DNA of 64,000 nt from Zerene cesonia. Its lineage: Eukaryota; Arthropoda; Insecta; Lepidoptera; Pieridae. The position numbers and the translations under genes are program-made. The stretch covers positions 5,332,001-5,396,000 of the forward strand of contig NC_052122.1 in NCBI RefSeq assembly GCF_012273895.1, given 5' to 3'. The notes beneath the pieces were generated by a model that searched no databases, was not told the origin of the DNA, and saw only the letters and a program-made list of their open reading frames with translations. This document shows, piece after piece, positions 44,001-56,000 of this stretch (position 1 is its first letter; each line of letters begins with the position of its first letter).

Positions 44001-47000
44001 NNNNNNNNNNNNNNNNNNNNNNNNNNNNNNNNNNNNNNNNNNNNNNNNNNNNNNNNNNNNNNNNNNNNNNNNNNNNNNNNNNNNNNNNNNNNNNNNNNNN
44101 NNNNNNNNNNNNNNNNNNNNNNNNNNNNNNNNNNNNNNNNNNNNNNNNNNNNNNNNNNNNNNNNNNNNNNNNNNNNNNNNCAAAAAAAATTCAGTTAGTA
44201 ATAAATATTTGAGAATCATCAAATCAACATATTTTATCCTTGCTACCTCTGTTAGCTAAAACAATCGAAAGTTTCGTACAGGAAATTATTGGGCGTCTCA
44301 TCAAATTAAAGCTACTCACGGATTATTAGCTTGATAGTAATCAAGTGCAAAAATGGGCGATGGATCCTGGACTATAATTACACACGCAAGCTAGTCTGAA
44401 AAGACCGCCATTACTTAATTAAAATACAAATATGATTTATCATATCAACCTACATGAATAGCCGTTTCTGTTAACATACACAACGGATTAATTCAATCGT
44501 ACAACCATTTAATATGTAGAGAGATTAAGTACTAGAAAATTGTGTTTTATTTATATCCAATGTGTAATACCTTTGAGTTCATACTAATCTCTCTCTAGCA
44601 TACGGCTTATATTATTAAAGGATTAAGAACCAACGTAGGAGTGGATACGCCGAATGCATTAAGTCTGGAGCCGAGTGTATTATTAGCTTTATATAGAATT
44701 ATTTCTATAAAAAATCCCGTCTGCAAACATTGTATACGGATTTCATGAGATACTTTTACGAGCATCTTTACAATTTAATATGCCTATTTATGTTGCCGAA
44801 ATTACCCATCAAAGTACGCTTTATTTTATATTTCATGACCTTTGCTAGACTACATTTCAATATTTTTTTTTTGTAACATATAGGTAGATACAATATATTA
44901 CTATGGTAATAAATCATATTTTCAGGCAATGTTTTCGATATGGGATAACATTAAAACTTATATTGTAAAAAAACTACTTAACCTAATTATTTTTGTACCG
45001 ATGCCTATTTCGATGACCTTTCAGTAAATTTGTAAGAAGTATACAAAACTGCTATTATAAAATAAAAACGTCCCGATTGTAAGGAACGGCCAGAAGGCTG
45101 ATTGGTTATTTACTGTCCATATTATAAATTAATGATTAATATTCCTATGTGTGACTGTAATAAGACTACAATATTATGTTAAATATTACGTATATTTAGC
45201 ACAAGTACCTAGTAATGTACGTTTATTGTTCAGGGGTATTATATCCTAGGATCATTACGGTGTGAATACTTTGGTATCTGAATGGTTAATCATTCGCCAT
45301 TAAGCAATTACGTTTTAATTTGTTTGTAGCAACTACGAGCAAAGTTCCTTTGATAAACTGTTCCACTCAAACCGACAGCTAGAAGAATGTTAATAATTAT
45401 TGCACTTATTAATTCAACTTTATGTTTTCGATTATTGTTAGCGGAAGAATGGCTGAATGTTTAAACTATATGTCTGTAAGGTAATAGTTGTTCTAATAGG
45501 TTAATATCCAATGAGCCAGTATCATCGCTGTATTATTATGTTATCGTTTTGTTAGTTAATTCATAATTAGTTATACGTTTTCACAAAGCATCTGTAATAT
45601 TTGATTGTCTGTGTTATCATAAGACACTTTAAGGAAAAAGAATTTAACAAAGTAGAAGCAAGGAGATGCAAGAATTTCTAGACTGGACGCTGATATTATC
45701 TCATATTCAAGAAAGCCGGAATACGGAATGTTGTGCCTATTATGTACAGCAAAATGTATAGTACCGATTTATAAATTTAATTTTACTGAATATTTTCACA
45801 TGATGTTGCTCTTATCTAGCGTATCAAACATTAATATGAGAATGAGAACAAGAATTGAACTTTTAAAGCTGAGCTAACATTTTCATATTAAAATAGAAAT
45901 GTTAAGTCTTATTCCATGTTCTACGTGAACCTGAGGTCGTATAACTCATATCATGTTTGTGTAAAACTCGCTTACTAACGGATTATCGTACACATTATGA
46001 ATATATAATGTTATACGTTCCCATTCCCACATTCATTATCTCAAAAGACAGGTGCGCAAAAAGTTACCTGCGCTTGTGCAAATACCTGGAAACGTGATGG
46101 TTATATAACTAGTGACCCAGAGGGAAAGCATTCACTGCGCGTATTACATACCTCCATTCAAAAAGGCAAAATGAAATTTTAGCGCACTTAGAATATGGTA
46201 TGTGATAAACTAGTAATAATTTTAAATTACAAGAGTTATAATTTTTAAAAATTTCCGGTGTAGTGAAAATATATTAAATATTTTCTCCCATTAAATATCT
46301 CTTACGAGAATGTGATGCAAGATAGAAGTACCGCAGAAAGATACTTTGGAGCTCTCCGTTTATTTAATTAAATTCAGTTGTACACTGTTTACTTTAAACT
46401 AAATTCATTTGGATTTTGCGAGAATTCATTGCATAGCACATTAATTGCAATATATATATATATATATATATGTTTCATCTGATTATAATTTATATAAGAA
46501 ATTTAGTTGTACCTTGATACATTTTTAATTAAATAACTATAATACATATGGTACGGCGTAGTATGATTAAGGAGAGACACGAAGCTTTCGCTTGGTTCAT
46601 TCATTCTTCACGCTTCATTGTCTATACATTTGGTACATGGAACGTCTCGATCTGCAGTCAAATACTCTAACAAATACACAAAAAGTCGTCGAACGTCTTT
46701 AATCATGAAGAAGGAATAGGCAATGTTCGTTAATTTATTGAGTTTGTTTATTATTACCTAATATATAATAATAAATATTAAAAATTCTGTAACCAGTACA
46801 AAGGGAATTTATTCCTGAGTGACATAGACTATTATGGTTTGGATTATTAGTTTCATCAGAAATACCAATATTTTCGGACGTTGTACAAATTGTGCACGGG
46901 TCAGTTATTAAAAATATTCAAAACACGAGAAGAAATGCGAAAGAGCTTCTAACAAAGTAATTTCTTCTTGTTGGGTGCTAAATGCCTCAAAATCTTAATG

Positions 47001-50000
47001 GTCATTTTTGTTAATCAGTGGGTTAAAAGTTAAAACCTATTATCTTTATTTCAATATATTTTATTATATTATATAAACGAAAAATACTCAATATCAAATA
47101 TTCAAAACAAGTAACGATACAAATTGTTCGCAAGCCCAGAATTTATGATATAGATGGTTAATTTTGTGTTGCAAGATATACTTGCGCCGCACAAAATTAA
47201 ACATCCGAAACGGTACATAAAAAAGGACGAATTGAATAAAATTAAAAGACGACGAAGAAGTCTTTTGAAATTCTATTTTTACTTTCCTGCTTGTAAGAGA
47301 AGAATATTTTCGCAGCAAAGCTTGTTATTTTTCACTTGCTCGTTTGCAATAAATCTTGTTGTTAAACTCAAAGCTCTGCATATTATAGTACACACCTACT
47401 TAAGCGGACGGATACAAAATAACATGATCCGTGGGATATCGCTCCCTCGGGGGTGGCGATAACAGTTAGCACATCATTGTACGAATAATGTACCAACATT
47501 AGACATTTTAAACAGAGATTGAAAACTCACCAAGCTTCAAAATATACGCGTAAATCGATAACAAAGAGATTATCCGCTTTTATCAGCAACGTTATTTGCT
47601 CTCTGCAATAGATCGAAGCTGACGCAATGTGCAATGAGCTTAGAGACTCGCTTCCAATTAGTTTAGCATTTTTAATCACTACGTTGAATCAGACTAATCT
47701 AAAAGCTTTCAGCTATTCCATAGTATGACCGTCCAGTCTCATTACGAACGGATTGGTTTATTAAGGATCAATGGAAGTAATGTGGAACGTGTATCACGTA
47801 ATGGAGAGAACAGAATCGGGCTTCCATGTTATCGAGGTAAAATATTAATCTATAAATTAACCGACGAGAGGCTGAGTCGTGAACCCGACTTCGTTACCTA
47901 ATTTAACCATAATGATAAATTATTTATTTACATCGTTGTTCTGTCCGCTTTGCTATTCTCATGTGGCTCGGGCTAAAATCAAAAAATAGTTATTAATCAA
48001 ATTTCTAAGTTGATGTTGCAAGAGGCCAAATCATAAAAGTTATAATAAACAAGAGATTACGTAATTTTTTTATGGACGCAATGAGATAAATTAAAATTTG
48101 TGAAACTTCCGACCCCATGTTGTGCTGTCGTTCATTTTGAATTTATAATTTTACAGAATGTGTTTCACAAGTCGATCCCTTTTCATTTGATACCTTAAAT
48201 TTTATATTGAGGTAATTGCGACTAAATATTTAATGCGACGTACATACAGACAGATAACAAAATGAAATATAGTTAAATTATGAAATAAATAAAACATAAT
48301 GCTTCCCACTATTTATTCACAGGCTTACTACAACTGCCTTCTAAAATCAAACCCTCTTTGGGAAACGTTGGAGAGAATAAAATAAAAAAATCTGCGAAAT
48401 ATAACCCTAAAACCTTTAATCTACACAAGGTCTGGTTAGCCCGTCCAGCTTCGTTTATCGTTGGCTCGCTCGATTAGATGGATTCCATCCACCAATTCAT
48501 TCATTCATTCGATTCGCCTATGTAAAATAATCCGAGAATTAAAAGTTTGACGACATGTGACATCTGCCAAGCCGCACTTGGCCAGTGTGGTGGATTATGG
48601 CCTGAACCCTCATAGGAGGTCTGTGTCCCAGCAGTGAGAACATATAAGGGCTGATGATGTAAAATAATAGTATAAAATATTCTATTGCATTCACCTTTAG
48701 ATGTTATAGAACTGCATTCCAACACCTCCAAAATTCTAAAATAAATTACACTACGATTATGTGTTTAGTTTTCAGCAAAGATTACCATACCTATCTATCC
48801 TAATATACAGATAAAATCACTAGATAGATTAACGATTTATTTCAGTATAATAATTAGTATGATTTTATCAACGTCCCACCGTCTCACCGTCCCATGTAGG
48901 TGTTTAGTAATTGAGCACCAATCACCATCATGTTTATCACGAAAAAATTCCATATTATTCTTGATAATTTTCCATTGTTAGTCTGGGCTAATTAATATGA
49001 AGGTATTAAAATAAATTGTACAAAAATACTTACATATTCCACGTATTGAGTAAAGAAGAATACAAATCTATCAGAGATCTAGATGTTTTTAATAAATACG
49101 TCGCTTGGAAATTGCAACTTAAAACTCCCTGAATGATTTCGAGTTAACGATATTGCATAAAAATAGGCCAAGAGGGAATGAAATCCAGCATCAATGAACA
49201 ATTTGCATTTGATTATGAAAAAAATGTACGAAGAAGACTAGTTATTAAATGTCAGCACATTGTCTATTGATTCAATCGAATTTTCCATCCATCGTTCTCG
49301 TATCACATTTCGAGTGAATTTGATCCATCGTGGATCGCAATGTTCCAGCAGATCCTTTGTTGTTATGCGCTTCAGAACAATAGAATTATTAGCTTTGAGC
49401 CATAGCATACAAACATTTTCCGAATAATACAATCATCTATAAAATAAGGCTCGTAGTGCCATTATGTACCTACAAAATAATTAATTACGTTATCCTTTCT
49501 TTTATCTGTATTTTTAAGTTTTTGTTATGTACTAATGTTGTGAGGACTGAATAAAGATGATTTTATTTATTTATTTAATTAAAGCGATTGTAGCGTTGCG
49601 GAAATATTAACATTCAAACCTAAATTGCATCACGTACGATAACAGTCGCTCAGTTATTTCATAGGTTTAGTTCTAACAAATTTAATCGCTGTTCATAATT
49701 AATTCTGTTCCATCCCTTACGGGCTGTTAAATTTAATTTAATTAATGATTTATAAAACACACCCAATCGTAATTATCAATATTATCATTCATTATAAACT
49801 TGATATGAAATTGTAAACATGATACCTACGAGTACTTAATCATATTAATATTTTAATCTAAGTTTCCTTTTCTTACACCGTATACATAGATTAATGGATT
49901 AGAAGGATAACGAAACGAAATATGGGAGTTGAGAAATAACGTTGCTTTATGCCCTCCACATGATGCGGATAAACATATTCACCGCACCAGTAACCCTAGA

Positions 50001-53000
50001 AGAAGCGTATTATTCTGATCGCTCTGTTTAAAGTAGGTATGAGTCTGTCAATGTCGGGTCATGACCAGTCCAACCTAACACGTATGGCTTTTATTATTTC
50101 CTCTAAAGGATCCGATACCATTACCCAGATGGGGCATTGGTATTGAAGAGCCTTGTCTTGATTTTATTCTTTAAGCACTGCTCTTTAGCTGTTCGTAAAT
50201 GTGACGTAATTAATTGCAGGTGCAAGCGCATTCAGAGGGACGCATAAAGTGACTATACTGACGGAATGTCCAAACCATTAAGACGGGCATTTCGAAGTCT
50301 CTCGAATTTACAAATACCGTACAAGATCTACTAAAACTTTAGCTTTAATGTAATGGTCCCCCAGCCACCATCAAATCACTTGTTCAATAAATCAGTCGTC
50401 TCCGATTGAGCAGTAAACCAATTTACATTTGGCTTCCGTTAAAAGTTTGCCTAAAACTATACGTATAGGCTGAAATAGATGATCTACCTGCTAAGAGACT
50501 GAGCCAGTACAGGCAGGGTCAGTACTCAGTATTACAGATCATTGGATGGAAAATAAGCAAACGACTTCGTATGTTAAAATCATTTCACGAAAATATGAAT
50601 GGCATTGTAGTTCGAGGCGACACCGTTATAATTAATTTATTGGTGCCCATAATTGGGACATATTATCACAAGTGTTCCTCAACTCCGAGACGGATCGGAG
50701 TGGTAAATCGTCAGGTATAATTTATTTAACTCGTCTATTCGGATAACTTCGTATCGCATTTGCTGACTGTTTAACATCATTATTTCTGCTCTCAGGAGCT
50801 ACTTTTAGCAACGTAGCATTAAATTTACGAGGACTTTCATGAATGAGGTAGGTAATAGTGTGTTTTAACTTCTCATATGTAGGTCAGGAGCTGGGAATAT
50901 AATGGAAATGATTGCTATGTACCTACTCTTTTAAAAGTAGCTGTATAGAAATGTGTAATTATTGTCTTCTATCCTAACCACGTAAGGTTACAGTCCGCAG
51001 AATAGGGCATTTCACGCAAAGCGGGCACAGAAATAAGGGTCAACTTTCCGATTTCAGTTATATTTAAGTAATGTCTGTAGATACCTTCGGCGCACGTACG
51101 AATTGTAAAATGACTCTAATTGTTTTCCTTTTCCAGCTGAATTGACAGTATTTATTTATAAACTGACATAATCGTATGCTCATAATTTGATGAGCATACG
51201 AAAATGAAATGAGTATGATTATTATTTATTTATGTTTAATTGCTTGTTGAATTTTATTTGAATATATAAATTTAATTTAAATTATTTTCTGTTGTGTTAT
51301 TGTAAAAAAAATCCAATCACAAATTTTATATAAATATTTCTGTATTGTTTATTAAAACAGGAATACTTCTTAAACAATGAAACTTTAAACCAAATTAGAA
51401 CTTAAAAGGATTTTTGAATGCATGTGATATTTAAGTATTCCACGGAAAATTTTTCTTCGAAAACCTCCGTTTGGAAAGTCGAAATAACCTTCAATATTCT
51501 TTTTCCGCGAAATCACAGCAACTCCAATTATAATTTGACATTAAGACGACACTTACAAAATACATGAATATTTTTCGTGTTTCAAAATAAAAAGTAATAT
51601 AATACGAAAGGATCCAGTATCCACGTGGAAAAATATCACAGAGAGATCAACATTAATCAGCGTCAAATTCTACTATGTTTCGTATGGTGAGTCCCGGAAG
51701 CCCGAATTCTATTCCTTACCTTTTCTAGTCCTTTCCACTATTCCCATTATCAATCCTTTCTTTAGCCCATTTAAGGTCTTTAAAGCCCTTTTAAGGTCAG
51801 CAATTACTTTGAACAAGCACTAGGCAAATGTTTATGGTAGGTGGCGGTAGTGGTTTCCATCAAAAGACCCACCATTCCATGGTCATACTATTGGTGCATC
51901 AATCATTTAAACGGTTGCATAAATTAGAATTGACCAAAAAAATATGTTCCTTTTATTTTCATGTTCACATGGTCTGTACCAATATATTTATTTTAATAAT
52001 AAAAAAATAATAATTCAAAAATTTGGATTTCATATTTTGATATTTTATGTGTTTCTCATACATTTACAAATTACCAATTTCATTATGAAAGCTCACGTGT
52101 AAACTCTTTAAATTTTCGGGACCTGATTGGAAATAAGTGTACCTACTTAGAACTGCTCAAATATTGATAGACCATGTCTTCCACCCCGCAATCATTATTT
52201 AATACATAATCTCAGTTTTTACACTGCGGATCACACATCTCAATATAAATTGGCTTATTATATATGTCTTGCTAGATATAACGGTGAAATTTAGAAGTTA
52301 TCTGTATAAACAATTCGTAAATTTCTACACTTATCACGTATCAAAAAGACCTGACAATATCAACTGACTAGTTGATTACAAATCTAGGTCACATGTTTCA
52401 GGACAAGATATTTGATAATACATCACGCGATACAGAAAATTGATGAAAAAATAATGAGCCCAATTTGAGTCAGTTATGTTCACAGTTCAGTCACCAATGC
52501 GGGGCAAGTAGGGCAAGTGGGGCAAGTCGCCCTGTAATCCGAGTTGACCAAATTTCCGTCAGCGTCATGAGACACTTTGAAATTCACCATCTCTTCGAAC
52601 GGATGCAACAACTCGATAAAATACAATACTACAGTTTTTATTAGCCTAGAGAAAATATCTCTGGCGCTGTTTTAAATTTTGCAATGAGTGTAAACGAATA
52701 AAATTCATACGTGTACTATACATACATACAGATAATATTAACTTTCTACCCTTTCTCCTTCATCAATGTTCCCTTATGTGGATTTGTTTTATTAATATCG
52801 TATTATGATTACATATACATAATATATTGAGACAAATTTGCTCTGACAAATGATATTTGCATCGTAAGTGACATATGTGAAGTGACAACTATGTCACTTC
52901 ACAACTATGTTACATACATGAGATGATGATAATTACTACGATTAAACCATGCAAAAATCTCATACAAAATGTATTAAGATACTCTTAGTTACCTCTTTGT

Positions 53001-56000
53001 TATGAGAATAAATGAGCAACGTGAACAATTCATTAATAATAAATCTGTTGAAATGTACTATCAGTTATTTTTTTAGGATAAATGTAACAATGTAATGTTA
53101 TGTAATGTAATGTTTAATTTTGATTTACTTTTCTCTTGTATAGGTCTTTAAAGATGATAAATTTTTTAGACTAAGTGCAGAAAAAGAAAAAGCTACCAAC
53201 GCACCGTAAATGTATTTTCATCTCCGCGTCTGACATAAGACCTCTCTATTTAGTGCTAAGACCAGAGAGAACATCAAATACCTCTTAAAATTTATGTTGC
53301 AAATTTTTAGACGTTCCTAATGGAAGAAGCATAAATATACTATGCAGCGATGACCAAAATAGAAGTCAACAAAAAGGTGCAATATTTAAAAAATATATAT
53401 CGGCGGATTAATTTAATTTTATTGTAGGTATAATTTTTTATATATTTGAAATTTCGTATGATTGTCGAACGTTTTACTAAGTTCATCTTCATCACTTTAC
53501 TTCGTGATCAATTAACAAACTTATTTATTGACCTTTGCGGCACCGATGCTTTCTTATTTACTACCACTTACCGGGACACCATGGTTGTCATCGTCCACCA
53601 GCGAATCAGTTATGGGTATCATGCCATCCACGACCACCATGTGCAGGCCCAGGCGATACTTCCCGACCACCCGGGGAGCAGTAAAGCGCTGCTTCTCCAG
53701 CAAGGTGATAGTCAGCAATTCGCCTTTGTCTACTGCCGTGGTGAGGTGCCATACGAAAGTCTAAAAAAGGATAATGTTATTAGTAAATCACTACATAGTA
53801 TAAAACAAAGTCGCTTTCTCTGTCCCTATGTCCCTATGTATGCATAAATCTTTACAACTACGAAACGGATTTTGATGGGATATTTTTAATAAACAGAGTG
53901 ATTTAAGAGGAAGGTTTGTATGTACAATAACAAATCTATTTAACTATCCCGTCGCAAATGTTATTCATTCGTTGTTAATGTATTCACTGAGGTCACGTTA
54001 TTGATTATAATAATTCCAAAATATGAAGTAACAAGAGCTTTCTAAATATAATTCAAAATGGTAGGAGCTTGATAGGCTTTCGCTGAATTCATTAAAATAG
54101 ATACACATAAAAGATAGAATAAATTAGAGAATCGTTTTATAGAAATTCATTAAAACTTAGATATTTTTACACATTCAATTTTCATTCCGTTCCGTTCCGA
54201 ATCCTCATATTTTACGTCTTTTATGAAACAAAATATAATTGAATAAAGAGTACATTTGAAATATTGAAAATTATTTTACCATCCTAAATAAGAACACAAT
54301 AATGGGAGTTATATGGGTGAGGTATCAAATAGAAATGTTTAGCAATTTTGCTGCAATGAAGTCATGCAATAGTATTCCATGTAGGTTTCGCGTGTACTCA
54401 GGATCTCAATACAAATCCTTTCGCTGGAGCTTGAGAATTTTCTCACGTATCGCATGAACGCAAGCTAGGATAAGCAATTTTTCAAATGTCATATCACATC
54501 TGTTTCAACCTGTATCAAAGGGAGATACATATTACATCGTACTTAGTTTTCTTGTAGTTTCCGTTCGTGTCATTTATTTTAGATATGAATCATATATAGG
54601 GATTCTGAATTGGATAAAAAGAATTTTTTTTTTGCATAGTTGATTTGGATTTTTCAATTTGTATCGAAATCGGAAGTACTACATTCAAAATTAGTACGTA
54701 AAATATTAGTCTAAATTGATAACGCAATCTAATAGCATAATTCATTAAATAAGGTGAAACGTAGTCCCAATGGGCAAAGAGACTTTGCCTGGGTTATTTG
54801 TTTTGGGTGAACTGAATGTACCAAGAGTTCATATTGGTTTATAGATAAGTTAGCTTCGCTAATCTGAATCCGAAATGCCCCACTATTTAAAAGTTTACAG
54901 ATCGTATATAAAATTAACTAAAATATCTACACTATTGCAATAAAATACATAGTACAGGAATTTAATATTTTTATGGGTAATTGATAATGTCTAACAAGCC
55001 ACTGACGCTTTATTCTCTGACAGGCCATTAACAAAACAATTAAAAACTTTCGGATTGAACTATTTCCTTTTTTCTTGATAGTAATGAAAATTATTTTATA
55101 CCAATGTCTACTCGGCACTCATCATCGCGCGATCAATGCTTCCGTGAATGGAAGAAGCGCAATATTGAGGCTATCTATCTCACCAGGCGGCTTTTAATAT
55201 AGACTGAATGAGCTAAGCAGTTAAAATGCAATTTTTCATTTCAATGGAAAATTATCTACTATGGTAGAAGTAATGATTACATTGTAATACATTTAGTATT
55301 TCCCATTCATATTACTGAATCTGTGCGCTAAATGAAAAAAGTGTGCTATATTATTTCACCGTAGTACTGTGATATATAAAGATGAAATACTTGGATAAGA
55401 TTTTTTATTAAAGTATGTAATATGATTTTATTAATGATAGGAAATAATAAATATATAAAATAAAAACAACAATTTAAACTATAATAACTATAATCCGTAT
55501 TAAACTGTACATTTTACTTAATCAATGAATATTGTAAATAAACAACTTATTTTTTTTAATTATTTGTCTCAATTGACCTATAAGTGTGTCGATTCTACAA
55601 AATCTATTTTCGAATACACGTTTACAAACAAACAGTGTCATTTTACGCCAGATCGTGAGGGGCGTCTAAATGCATAACGCAAAAGATAACCCCAAATGGA
55701 CGTCTTTGTTGATAAATAAATCTCAATTCTAGGAAAAACATGTTAAATATAATTTGTTGAATTAAAGTATCTCAATGTCTCGAATGTCATTAGAACTTAT
55801 GGCTTTACCCTTAATGCGAGCTACGCCGCTACAGAGAAACTTTCTCAATCCAACGAAGATGTATTTATCTTGTATATTTTAAATGTAGTATACTTACTAC
55901 TTTTTAATTCTTTTTTTTTTTTAAAGCGCAGTTTTTGTATGCTTAAAATAAAATAAGAGTGATAATATTTGAATGTGAAATGTTTTTCATTTAATTGACA

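Larger units (their letters stand above)
25865..53571 (-). other. Ferlin intron 2 (27.7 kb), transposon-rich
   Basis: Separates the two halves of C2A. It contains SINEs, the S1 SINE-like family, repeat family R2, hairpins, the inverted-repeat element around gap 2 and simple repeats. Open frames up to about 109 codons occur but none looks like a known protein and none has clear splice or codon support, so I call no nested gene. Confidence 0.7.

Noticed and set aside
43163..44222. 349-codon frames across gap 2
   Set aside because: Made of N with a few flanking codons.
53446..53847. 133- and 78-codon plus-strand frames over the C2A exon
   Set aside because: They lie antisense to a well-supported ferlin exon with correct splice sites and phase; the plus-strand translation has no recognisable domain.
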